A stretch of 64,000 bases of DNA, taken from positions 66,277,035 through 66,341,034 of the forward strand of contig CM048844.1 in the NCBI GenBank assembly GCA_026545765.1, written 5' to 3'. The notes under the pieces were generated by a model. The model was not told the origin of the DNA, searched no databases, and saw only the letters and a program-made list of their open reading frames with translations. A program made the translations under genes and the position numbers. Below, one piece after another: positions 23,639 through 33,936 of this stretch; position 1 is the stretch's first letter; the number at the start of each line of letters is the position of its first letter. Origin of the DNA: Plantago major (lineage: Eukaryota; Streptophyta; Magnoliopsida; Lamiales; Plantaginaceae).

Positions 23639-23830
23639 ATAACTTGAGTTCATTCTTCTTGAGTCTGTGTTGAACAATTATAATTTTTGTGGGTTTGTAA
23701 TATTTTAAATTCTCCTGAATAAGATGTCTGGTTAAGGGGGAGAATAGATCTTTAGTAGTTCTTAGTTATGTTTCTATGATCTGATCTCTTGTTTTGTTTT
23801 GTGATGAAAGACTAAGATTAAGGGGGAGAT
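23639..23830 (+). other. C 3' non-coding region with polypurine tract
   Basis: AAGGGGGAGAT (23,820-23,830) directly precedes the LTR and is the PPT. Related AAGGGGGAGAATAGAT words occur just upstream at about 23,624 and 23,735, giving multiple PPT-like copies, a pattern known from Sireviruses. Confidence 0.8.
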
Positions 23831-24655
23831 TGAAAGTGCAGTATGCACTTATATTTTGATAATCTTGTCTTTCAATAATTAGTTTCAAGTTTGTTGTTTG
23901 TGAAGCTGCAGGATTATCAATGTTGTATAACATTGTGACAGGATAGAATTCAATGTTGGCATAACATTGAAGATATAGCATTGCCGCAGACATCGAAGAC
24001 AAAGCACTTCGATGTGATACTTGACCGACCGAAGTATTGACAAAACGAACAAGAATTGATTTAAGGAAAAAGAACAGTTTGTGGTGAAAAGCAAGAAGGA
24101 ATATATTTTATGAAGAATTGAAATATGGAAATTTCCTTCTTGCGCATTTTGAAGAAAACAAGTAAAAGGAAAAATTGCCTTTGCCAAGATCCTATTGCCT
24201 TTCGACATAGATGGAAGAGGTCGACATCTCAAGTATATATATGCAAGGATTCAGCAAAGCAATGTTTGAGCTTTTTGAAAAGATCAATAGAGACTTTAGG
24301 CTTCTTGTTTTCTGCTAGCTTTAGAGTTTGTCTAAGAGTATTCATTGTTGGAATAACTCTTTCAAACATCGACCTAGAATAGCTTTTACTGTTGGTTCTT
24401 CTAGGGCTAGTTTTGGTTGTTTAATCAATCGTTTGTGATTGTATTAAACCTAGTTGATTAGATCTACTTTTCCTGTCAGTAGATATTTTGCCTAAGGCGC
24501 TGCCAATATATTTTTCTATATATTGGCTTGGTAATAGAAGTTACATTATTCATCCGCTGCTATCTGTTTACTGTAGACATTGTTGAACAACATTGTTGGC
24601 AACATTGTCTGTTGATCTAGTTCCAAGTACCAATCCGGGATCTTAAGTTTTCACA
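23831..24655 (+). repeat. 3' LTR of element C (intact, 825 bp)
   Basis: TGAAAG...TTCACA, with TATATATAT at 24,234-24,242. The last 235 bases have no partner in the 5' LTR because of the deletion there. It contains alternating inverted CAACATTGTTG words near its end. Confidence 0.92.
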
Positions 24656-24660
24656 CAGAG
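24656..24660. repeat. Target-site duplication of element C, right copy (CAGAG)
   Basis: Identical to 15,761-15,765. Element A sequence resumes immediately after it. Confidence 0.9.
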
Positions 24661-25006
24661 TTTGGGGCAGAACTGGCTTGAATGCCATTTGTAATCTTGT
24701 CTGACCATCTGCCTGTTCAAAGGCTTGTATCAAACTGTGCGCCACTTCTCTGGAGAAATCCTTATGCAATAGAGTCGCAACTGTCTTTATTGGTAGGAAC
24801 ATTGCATGGATATATGTCTCCAAGTCAAGAGCTCGTGCTAAATCTTTTGGTTGATCTGTGATTCTCAATATTTCAGAGAGATCAGAGCACCTTAACCTTT
24901 GCCATTTCTTGAAGCATTGAATATGCTTTGGCAGGGTGTGAGCTTTGAAGAAGGGAAGTAGGTCCCTTGTCTCATCATTGGGAGACTGCTTGGCACTCGT
25001 TTGAGC

Positions 25007-25084
25007 CTGAAAGAAAGAGTTTTGAGTGAGCTTCAAAACTTTTGTAGATATCTGAGTAGAAGTGTAGTTTAGTTTCTGAGTTAC
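25007..25084 (-). other. Intron in A accessory gene, absent in D
   Basis: The minus strand reads ACTCAG|GTAACTC...TTTCTTTCAG|GCTCAAACG, 78 bp. D joins the same flanks exactly, between 61,388 and 61,389. Confidence 0.85.
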
Positions 25085-25201
25085 CTGAGTAAGTACTTCA
25101 GGCTCAGAGACTTGTGCTACTGAGACAATTGGTGTCTCAGATATCTTGTTGTGAGGTGGAGACTTGGAAGTCTGGTTCTCATCAACCTTTCTTTCTTGAA
25201 C

Positions 25202-25286
25202 CTGAGAATTAAAGTTATCACAATACTTAGGAAATTTTATCAAGAAAACTTTAGATGACAAATTAGATATCTGAGAGGTCAATTAC
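25202..25286 (-). other. Intron in A accessory gene, absent in D
   Basis: The minus strand reads GGAG|GTAATTGACC...AATTCTCAG|GTTCAAGAA, 85 bp. D (near 61,505) has the two exons joined with three extra bases (TAA), which makes an in-frame stop. Confidence 0.8.
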
Positions 25287-25436
25287 CTCCATGGGAGGCT
25301 CAGATGTTTGTCTCTCAGAGACTTGTGCAGTCTCTGGAATCTTTTCTTGTGATGAAGGCCTTGATGCCTCATCAATTTCCATAGGTGCAGGGGATGTCGC
25401 AACTCTGTCCCCTTGCACTTCTACTTCTGAGTGAGC

Positions 25437-25511
25437 CTGTGAGTAGAAAGTAATTAGAAGAAGTTTGAGATAACCCAAGGTGAAGAATTTTTATCACTGA
25501 TTTTCATATAC
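25437..25511 (-). other. Intron in A accessory gene, absent in D
   Basis: The minus strand reads ATGAAG|GTATATGAAAA...TTCTACTCACAG|GCTCACTC, 75 bp. D is joined exactly between 61,658 and 61,659. Confidence 0.85.
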
Positions 25512-25605
25512 CTTCATACTGGAAGGCTCAATGATCTGTTCTTCAGAAACCTTGTCGGTTTCTGGGTTTTTTTCTGGCATTTCTACCTTATCTTCCTCTT
25601 TCTCG

Positions 25606-25683
25606 GTTGAGAAACATTCACTTAATTGGTTAAGTAAATTATCGTATAACTGAAAAATGACAACTCAAGAAACATTTTATCAC
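25606..25683 (-). other. Intron in A accessory gene with damaged acceptor, absent in D
   Basis: The donor CTACAG|GTGATAAAATG is clear at 25,683. The acceptor side in A has lost the CAG|GCTC seen as joined exon sequence in D (junction 61,760/61,761), so the end coordinate is approximate. Confidence 0.65.
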
Positions 25684-25791
25684 CTGTAGGACAGGCTCAG
25701 ATTTCTTAAGAGGTGAGGTTGATGAGACCTCTTTCTCAGTTTCTGAGGCAAGCTTTCCAGCTTCCTCTTGTCCTTGTGTTTCTAACTCAGC

Positions 25792-25871
25792 CTGTAACAA
25801 AGAATTTCTATAAATAACAAGATGTACAAGCATAAAATTTGCACAAGATAAGAGTTAAACCATTCAACTAC
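25792..25871 (-). other. Intron in A accessory gene, also kept in D
   Basis: The minus strand reads ATCAG|GTAGTTGAATGG...TTTGTTACAG|GCTGAGTT, 80 bp. The matching 83-bp intron in D is at 61,869-61,951. Confidence 0.8.
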
Positions 25872-27963
25872 CTGATCCGTGTCAGGCTGATTGGTCTCTG
25901 AAACTTGTGACCTTTCTATACATTGGTCTTCTTGTTCCAGTATTTTTTCTTTGTTTGAAGTTTCAGGTACTTCACACCTTTCCTGAGTATGCAACTCAGT
26001 TGCCTCCCCTGGTTGATCATTCTGAGTAGATGTCTCAGTTTGATCCCTCTTATTGAGTTGGGGAACCTGCTCTTTTGCAGGATTTTCTTCAGCATACTGC
26101 ATTGCTGGTAATTCGAAATGGAGTTCATTTACCATTTCATCAACCACTTGTGGCTGTTGTGGTTGTGGTTGTTGTGGTTGTCTGGAAGCAGAAGATTGGT
26201 CAGTAGAATGTTCTTCCAGATTTTTAGATGTGGCATTTTCATCAGCATCTGCCAGCACTAAATTACCACTCATCAGGGCTTCTTGAAGTTGTGCATAAGA
26301 AACGTTCCCTGAAGATGTGTTTGTACTAACAACCTTTGCTATAGGTGCTTGTTCAGCAACCTGAGGTGTAAGTTCTTTTTCAGATACCTTTTCACCAGTT
26401 ACTATTTCAGTAACCTTAGCCCTCTTTGCTCTTTCTAGGACTTGAGAGATGACTAGTTCATCATCTTCATCGTCAGATCTCTCATCAGCATTGGGAACTG
26501 TTTACTCCTGTGATTTCTGCAGATAGGGCTTGGTGCTTTTCACCTGTTTTGGCAGCATTAGCAAGTTCATCAGTAAGGCATTCTGCATTAGTCGCAACAT
26601 TTCTGAACGCACTTTCTCTTGCTGAGTCTACTTGTTCAGTAGTTGATGATTCTTTTGCAGCATTGATGAGTTGATCTGCCTTTATCAGTTCATCGGCAAG
26701 GCCTGTAGATATCTGAGAATCGACAACCTCTTTGGGTGTGTCTTCTGATTTGCCGCAGACTTCTTTCTTGAAGTTCTAGGCTTCTTGGTCGCAACCTTTT
26801 CTTCAGATACCTTTTCAGACTTTCGCTTCTTAGAACCTTTCTGAGACCCAGTAACCTTTTTCATCAAGTTTGTATACTCATATTTGTAGAGTAGGTTACT
26901 GTTAGCTATTTCAGCCGTCTCTCTGAGCTTGATGCCAAGCTTCTCCAGCAAGTAGCATATCTTCAGACCATAGCCTACTATGGCCTTTGGCTCAGCTAGT
27001 ACTTTGGCAATCTTAGGCTCGAAGCCTTGAATCTTATTCACAAACTTCATGAAGGCGTACTTTCCCCAGTTAAAAGGGTTTTCCAGCCTTTTGTCTTGTT
27101 GATTCAGCAAGAACATCATGATCCATCGTTCTTGGCTTATCTGGTCAGCACCTCCTTGTAGACCATCAAAGCATCTGTGAAGAATGCAAGCCAATACATC
27201 CCAGTGAACCATCAGATGTCTAGTTCGGATGTCAGCAAGCTTGAACTCAGTGGGTGTATCTGATTTTTCAAGATCACACACGTCACTGTACAATTTGTTA
27301 ACACCTTCAAGGAGATCATCATCCTTGGTGTTTATTTCAAAATCCTTTCCAAGATTTTGAAACTCAAACAACTTACAGAAAGTTGTTAAGTCCAGAAGGA
27401 TTTCCTTTCCTTGATGAGGTTTTGTGAACACTATTTCAAAGCCTTGTAAACAGGGAATTATCCTGGAGTTGTTGTAGAATTCCAACACATCGAGTGATGA
27501 AATTCCACTTGGGCGAGCAGATAGAAAACCCTTGATTTGTGCCTTTTCAAGCATGTCAAGAATCAGCTTTCTGTCGGCTTAGTTCTCTATTGCAGCCGTG
27601 AGGTATTCCTCAACCATGGCACCACCCCAAATCATTCTGTGATTTGAAGTCCAATGGCCAGGATTAAAATCTCCTACCAGTCGGTTGTTCACAATAACCA
27701 ACTCTGGTGCTTGCTTTTCAGCAGTACCAGTGGAGGATTGAGATTTCAGTGTTGAAGAATTCTTTGGGGCCATCTCTTTATATAGTGTAGAGAATTTGGA
27801 TTGGTGTTTGAAAGAGATTTGATTCAGTAATTCTTTGCAGAAAAACTTAATCTTGATTTGCAGAGATTGTAGAAGGTTTGTAGAGAATCAAGAGAAGGTT
27901 TTGCTATTTGTGTGCAAGTCTGAATGTTGGATTAGGCGAAAGTGATCTCTTTTGCCAAAATCC

Positions 27964-27973
27964 TATATATATA
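27964..27973 (-). promoter_or_regulatory. Candidate TATA box for A accessory gene
   Basis: TATATATATA lies about 190 bases upstream of the accessory ATG on the minus strand, in the gap after pol. It would allow expression separate from the LTR promoter. This is inference from position only. Confidence 0.4.
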
Positions 27974-28610
27974 GCAACGTAATTCTAACAAACATATACA
28001 CACAAATTGGTTTTGTATGTATGTATCTGTGAATTGCAGTGAGGCGTGGGTAAAAGTTTGTTCGGCATTAAATGCATAGTGGGCCACGTCTGAATTTCAA
28101 CAGTCCACTATTTACAGAGAATTAATTTCGTCCGTTAAGATCAAACGCTTAATTTCATCAAGGGTCACCATTGCTTCTTCAGCAATGATCACAATCAGCA
28201 ATTGTGATTGTGCCCAATTAATGAATTTTGGCGATTTGCTATCTGAATCACAATTCTGTGTGACTAAGAACACTGTTTGTATCTGAGTCTATCTCATACT
28301 CAATATTTGTCCAAGTTTTACACAAAGATAGAAATAATACAAATTTCAAGATAGTAGTTGACTGCAAACAGTTGTACTATTCTCTTTTGTGTTCCCCCTC
28401 ACTGAGTGAACTAGATATCTGAGTTCCCGTCTCAGAGATCTTAAGCTGTCTTTTTGCTCTTTAGCCTTTTTGATCTTAATACCCGTTCCAGTTTTCTCTT
28501 TTCTCTTCTCTGGATGCCTGTTCCAGATACCTCTTCTCTGGATGCCCGTTCCAGATACCTCTTCTCTGGATGCCCGTTCCAGATTCCTGAACTCTTTCAG
28601 TTCATTGGTA
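27974..28610 (-). other. A spacer between pol and accessory gene, with 28-bp tandem repeat
   Basis: No conserved frame. Three head-to-tail copies of a 28-bp unit (TTCTCTGGATGCC-GTTCCAGATACCTC) lie at 28,506-28,590, near the end of pol. Each unit contains an inverted CTGGA...TCCAG pair. Confidence 0.7.
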
Positions 28611-30563
28611 GTTCCATTAGTCCAAGACTATGTCTTAAGGCTAAGAATCTACTTTCTTGTAGTGGCTTAGTGAAGATATCTGCAAGTTGGTCTTCAGTGC
28701 CAATCTTGAGTATCTCTGTATTGCCTTTTTCAACATGGTCTCTGATGAAGTGATGTCTAACATCAATATGCTTTGTTCTGGCATGAAATTTAGGATTCTG
28801 TGTAATCGCAATAGCACTTGTGTTGTCACAGAAAATGGGAGTTTTCTTCTCATCGAGTCCATAGTCTTTAAGTTGTTGTTGTATCCACAGAATTTGTGTT
28901 GCACAACAACCAGCAGCAATATATTCAGCCTCTGTGGTAGAAGTTGCAATTGAGTTTTGCTTCTTGCTAAACCACGAGATAAGTCTAGTACCCAGAACTA
29001 ACAGGTTCCTGAGGTGCTTTTCCTATCTAGCAGTGATCCAGCATAATCAGCGTCTGAGTACCCAGCTAAACTCAATCCGCTTTCTTTAGGATACCACAAT
29101 CCTACATCTACTGTACCTTTTACATACCTTAATATTTTCATAGCAACGTTGTAGTGTGTTTGCATCGGATTTGTCTGAAATCTAGCACACACTCAACGTA
29201 TTGAATATCAGGTCTACTTGTAGTGAGGTAAAGTAGTGAACCTATCAATTTCCTATACTTATGTTCTTCCACACTCTTATCTGATTCAGTATAGGTCATT
29301 TTGGTTCCAATGCTCATAGGTATCTTAGCATTCTTTTCAGAAGGCTTAAGATTGAATTTTGTGAGCATATCTTTTGCATACTTTGTTTGACTAATGAATA
29401 TTCCATCATTGAGTTGCTTGACTTGCAATCCTAGAAAATAATTCATTTCTCCCATCATGCTCATCTCAAACTTGCTTTTCATGAGATTTGCAAAGTCATT
29501 ACAAAGTTGCTTGTCCTTAGATCCAAATATGATGTCATCAACATATACTTGAACTAAGAGTAGTTTCCCGTCATGATTTAAGGAAAATAAAGTTTTATCA
29601 ACTTCACCTTTCTTGAAACCACTTTCCAGAAGGTATTTGGCCAAAGTGTCATACCATGCTCTTGGAGCCTGTTTGATCCATCTGAGCTTTCTGTAGTTTA
29701 TAGACCATTCTGATTTCTGAGGAAACTTCAAAGCCAGGTGGTTGCTCAACATAAACTTCTTCTGCAAGTTCACCGTTCAAAAATGCACTTTTGACATCCA
29801 TCTAATAAACTTTAAAATCTTTATGAGCTGCAAAGGCTAGAAAGAGTCTTATTGCATCCAATCTGGCAACTGGTGCATATGACTCATCAAAATCTAAGCC
29901 TTCAGTCTGGGTAAATCCCTTGGCAACCAATCTTGCTTTGTTTCTGGTTATTTCACCAGATTCATTCATCTTGTTTCTGAAAACCCATTTAGTTCCAATC
30001 ACAGATATTCCTTCTACAAATGGAACTAGTTTCCAGACTTTGTTTCTCTCAAATTGATCCAACTCTTCTTGCATTGCAGAGATCCAGTCTTGGTCTCCTA
30101 ATGCTTCTTCTATATTTTTAGGTTCAATATTTGAGATGAAACATCCAAAGAGAGAATTAGCATTTTCAGCTATTGCTCTCCTAGTCCTAACACCTTGATT
30201 AATTGGTCCAATTACATCTTTTGCAGGATGATCCTTGATCCATCTCATCATAGGTTTAGTGCTAGTAGGATCAATATCCAAGTGATTTGAATGTGAATCA
30301 CTGGGATTTTGATTTGATACTATTTCAGTATCTAAGACATTTTGCTCCTCAGAAGGGCAATTAATGTCTGACACTTGTTCAGTGTTTGAGCTATCTGGAA
30401 CATGTCTTTCAGAGAGATTGTTTCCAGAGATAGCTTCATGATGAATATCTTCAGTTTCCATTTCTGGAAGTTTTATAGGAAATTCTTCATGGTCTGTTCT
30501 GATTGCAGATACCTTGTCATTTTTCATGACTTCAAGCTTATTTAGCAAGTTTGGTATCTCCAC
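28611..30563 (-). pseudogene. A reverse transcriptase and RNase H
   Basis: Frames 30,563-29,802, 29,773-29,138 and 29,192-28,998, plus sequence past a TAG at about 29,000, make up copia RT-RNase H. Visible motifs: [56 protein letters not shown] (catalytic DD), then LAGYSDADYAGSLLDRKSTSGTC of RNase H. The part carrying the first catalytic Asp (MDVK) is cut by a stop near 29,800. A frameshift near 29,690 disrupts the palm. The N-terminus is fused by deletion to the first integrase codons (see 30,480). Confidence 0.9.
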
Positions 30564-31307
30564 CCTAGCATCATATTTATGCTTCAGAAAGACAATCTAA
30601 GTGAATCTTGAGAAGTCATCTACAACAACAAGACCATACTTCTTTCCTGCATAACTAGTTACAGATGATTCAAAAAGATCCATGTGTAATAGTTGCAGTG
30701 GTCTAACACTAGAGTGTCTGATTTTGGACTTGAAAGAGATCTTAGATTATTTCCCCATCTGACAGGCAGAACAGATACCATCCTTTCTGAAGGATGTTCT
30801 GGGAAGGCCAACCACTAACTCTTTCTTGGCAAGTCTGTTCAGAGTTTTGAAGTTCAAGTGACTCATTCTTTTGTGCCATAACCAGTGCTCTTCTGTGTGA
30901 CCAGATTGACTCACCATGAGACATTCTTCAGTTGTGGCAGATGCCCAATCGGCAACATAAAGACTACCTTTCCGCTAACCAACTAAGACTGTCTGCTTTG
31001 ACTCATTGTCAATTAGTTTGCAGTATTTTGCTTTGAATTTTATAGTAAAACCCTTGTCTGCAAACTGGCTCATTCTAAATAGATTATATTTCAAATCCTT
31101 AACATGTAATACGTCAGTGATTGTTAATGTTCCCAATTTGACGTTGCCAAATCCCAGAGAGGGATTTAATTCTCCTCCAGCAAATCTGATATCTGGTCCT
31201 GTGTTGCAAGCTTTGTAATCGACCAGATTTGCTTTGTCTCCTGTCATGTACTTTCGGCATCCACTATCAAATAGCCATTGTGCTTTAGTCCAGGAAGCAT
31301 TTTTCAC
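30564..31307 (-). pseudogene. A protease and integrase N-terminus
   Basis: QWLFDSGCRKYMTGDKANLV carries the copia protease D-S-G active site, at about 31,265. The pre-integrase segment follows, with frame breaks near 30,975 and 30,742. The integrase core is missing: compared with B, the frame jumps from SAIRTDH straight to [14 protein letters not shown], losing the second catalytic Asp and the Glu. A cannot supply integrase itself. Confidence 0.85.
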
Positions 31308-31516
31308 ACAACAGGAAACAGGAGTTTAGGTTCTCAATTTACAATTGGAACCATCAGGACTAAACAATCTTCCAGTAGGAATCCATTTTTGAATGAATTT
31401 CCTTGGAACATTCTTTTGTCTGATAGGAACATAAGGAGGAATTCTAATTGAATGATTATCATTATTAAGAATTGTTTTCTTCCTTGGTGTGTTCCTAGGT
31501 GCTCCATTTGGTGCTT

Positions 31517-33819
31517 TCAGATACCTGTCAGGTTTCTGAGTTTGCTTTTCAGCAAACTTAGCTTCCTTGCCAGATTTCTTCTAGCCCTGGCATTCAAATT
31601 TTCAGTGGCTTGATTCAACTTCCACTTCTGATAATTGCTTTGAGCAATTCTAGCCTTTAGCCATCGTTCTTGCTCCTGTTTGTATTCATGAGCAAGTCGT
31701 TTCCCGATGCCTATATAGCCAATACCGTTTCGAGCACTTGAAGCTATCTGAGATCTTTTCTCAGTAGCTTTGCTAGTCTCTGGTTGGTCCAATTTCTTTC
31801 CAGAAAAAGTGACATGGGAGAATTTGCGGCTCACCGCAATTCTACCCTTTTTGAGACATAGCATCGCTGGTGTTTACACTTTTCGTGTTGTGTTTCTTTT
31901 CGACGTGCAACAGCTTTTTGTTTTTGACTTGTTTTTCCCACAAAGGTTTAGTCGCAACTGCCTTTCCTTTATCAATAATCTTCGTCTTTTCACCGATACT
32001 ATAGATTGCATGGGAACCATCTTGCTGAGTACTTACAAATGTTCTTCTTTCCTTACTCTTATTCAGAGTGATAGAACAATCATGCGTGTATTCAGCCCAA
32101 GTCCTTTCTTTTCTGAAGGATCTCTTAAGTAAGATTGTACTTCAGTAAGAGTGTCACTAGCTTTGGCATAAGATTGAAAAGATAATTCTTTCTTCTCGAG
32201 TTCCTTGTTCTCAGAAAGAAGATCTTCATATTTCTTTCGTAATTCAGCCATTGCTTCTTTGTGTGACTTTTCAGTCTCAGATATCTGGGCTTTGAGAAAT
32301 GCATTTTCAGCATCCTTTTTCTCAGATACCTTAACTAATTGAGAATTTTCCTTTGCAAGAGAATTCTTTTCTTCTTCAAGATTTTCGGCTCTAGCTCGGA
32401 TCATTAGAAAATCTCTTTTATAGATGTCAAGTTCTTTCCTGAGATTTTCTAGATATTTTATTTCTTCTTCATCACTTTCATAAGTATAACAAGAAGTATG
32501 TGTTGCCTCATCAGCCATAAGACAGATTTCTATGTTAGAGATGTCTGGACCGTCAATTTCAGCAACTCCACACATTTCATTCTTCTTGAGGCCGAAGTCG
32601 ATTATATCATGAGTAACTCCACATAATTCTGGTGATGGTAAGGTTGAGTCATTTGAATTGTCATCTTCAGAATCTGTCTCAACGTCTAGAGCATCCAGTT
32701 GAGTTTGGATTTTCTTTCTTTTTTCAGTTAACAAAGCTTTGTGGCTTCTTCTGAAGATTCTTCTATCTTTCTTGTCACCTGTCCTTAGTTTGTTGAAGGC
32801 AGTACAATCCTTCTTGAAGTGGCCAGTTTCTGACAATAGAAACAGATATCGTTTCCAATTTCTGCTTCCTCAGTACATGATGCTTTCTGAGCTGGTTTGT
32901 TCAGCGAGCTTTGCATATTTTTGTACTGGTGATAGTTTGAGCCTAGATGCTTTTTCAGCTTCTCTTTGGCTTTTCTTCTCTCAATTTCTCGACTGACATA
33001 TTTGCTCATTTCATTTGCAGCAAGGGCATCCTCAGTCTCTTCCTTGCTTTTCTTCTTTTCAGAAGTTCCTTGAGCAACTAGAGCAATATTCTGCAACTTT
33101 TCAGTTGTTTGTTCTCTTTGTGTTGTCTCATAATCTACCGTAGCAAGATGTGAGAAGAGTTCCACTGGAATGATATTTGGCATTACTTGGTTAAAATAAA
33201 AGAATTTGGTATGCTCCCAGTTGTGGTTAAGACTTCTGACAATAGTCCTAATCTTTTCTGACTGGGAGTATCTGTTGCTTTCCCCAAGTGCTGCCATATC
33301 ACTCATGAGAGTGGTAAATCTGAAATCAAGTTCTTCCAGAGTTTCAGTGGGTCCTTGTTTGAAATTTTGAAATTTCAACTTGAGAACTTCGAACTTGTTT
33401 TCTTTGGTTTCTCGATTAAGATGATTTCTTCAATCGGTTGCGAGCAACTTTCGCTTTTAGCACCCCATTTACCGTATGTGCTCAGGTGTCGATCTGATGA
33501 TGATATTACGAGCTTGACCATCCAGACGATTCCTCTTGGCATCTTCCGATGTCCAGAGTTCTCTGGGCTTTGGTTCGTAAATAACTTGACTAGTAGATCT
33601 CCCACTTGTTGATGCATCGGTTTGTGAAGATCCTTCGCTTTGATCTCTATCTCTACCATTAGAAACCTCCATGACTTGTTTGAGTTGTTGAATGACTATT
33701 GGGCCATTCTTTATCACTTCGATCATTTCGTCACTTATGGCTTCAAGGTGGAGCATCATGTTATTTTTCCATTTCTCGTAGTTCTCTGGTTTGAGAACGG
33801 GTGCATCACTCAGAGACAT
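31517..33819 (-). pseudogene. gag: A gag and gag-protease linker
   Basis: The start at 33,819 (MSLSDAPVLKPENYEKWKNN) matches that of B. The domain NYEKWKNNMMLHLEA, then FKQGPTETLEELDFRFTTL and HNWEHTKFFYFNQ, is the copia gag core. The zinc knuckle is cut by a frameshift: CFYCQK ends one frame (32,785) and GHFKKDC begins the next (32,836). A long coiled coil follows (RKELDIYKRDFLMIRARAENLEEE). A basic segment at 31,864-31,517 leads to protease. Frame breaks occur near 33,460, 32,800, 32,060 and 31,500. Gag forms the particle and binds RNA. Confidence 0.88.
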
Positions 33820-33922
33820 TCCTGCACACTTAACACACAAATTAAATAGTCCTCGAAAATGGACGAAATTCCTTCACCTATCTGGGGATCTAGGTTCAGT
33901 GCAGAAGGCTTGTGAACCTCCC

Positions 33923-33934
33923 GCTCTGATACCA
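33923..33934 (-). other. Primer-binding site of element A (initiator Met tRNA)
   Basis: The minus strand reads TGGTATCAGAGC two bases after the 5' LTR end, the standard copia PBS for tRNA-iMet. B has the same site at 48,903-48,913 with one change. Confidence 0.93.
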
Positions 33935-33936
33935 CT

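Larger units (their letters stand above)
15766..24655 (+). mobile_element. Element C: SIRE-like Ty1/copia retrotransposon nested in A
   Basis: An 8.89-kb element on the plus strand bounded by TGAAAG...TTCACA and a CAGAG duplication. Its order is a truncated 5' LTR, the gag C-terminus, a protease remnant, integrase, RT-RNase H, a non-coding block, an accessory gene, PPT and an intact 825-bp 3' LTR. A deletion removed the last ~235 bases of the 5' LTR with the PBS and most of gag, so it cannot prime reverse transcription. The CCHC knuckle and the gene downstream of pol suggest the Sirevirus group. It is a different family from A. Confidence 0.92.
24661..27773 (-). pseudogene. A accessory gene, 5' half
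   Basis: The start codon at 27,773 (MAPKNSSTL) matches the start at 63,830 in D. The first domain (27,773-26,690) has EEYLTAAIEN, then after an in-frame TAA (CAA in D) MLEKAQIKGFL, LDVLEFYNNSRIIP, GKEILLDLTTF, RTRHLMVHWDVLACILHRC, NPFNWGKYAFMKFV and a basic tail (KKRKSEKVSEEKVATKKPRTSRKK) that looks like a nuclear signal. It is a globular domain of plant transposon-protein character. A frameshift lies near 26,750. The rest is long, low-complexity Glu/Gln/Thr/Pro sequence in small exons separated by five GT-AG introns of about 75-85 bp. The reading frame at the C insertion continues into the 13,292-15,760 half. Confidence 0.75.

Noticed and set aside
13292..27773. Calling the accessory gene an envelope gene
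   Set aside because: No signal peptide, transmembrane helix or cleavage site is visible; only its position is env-like.
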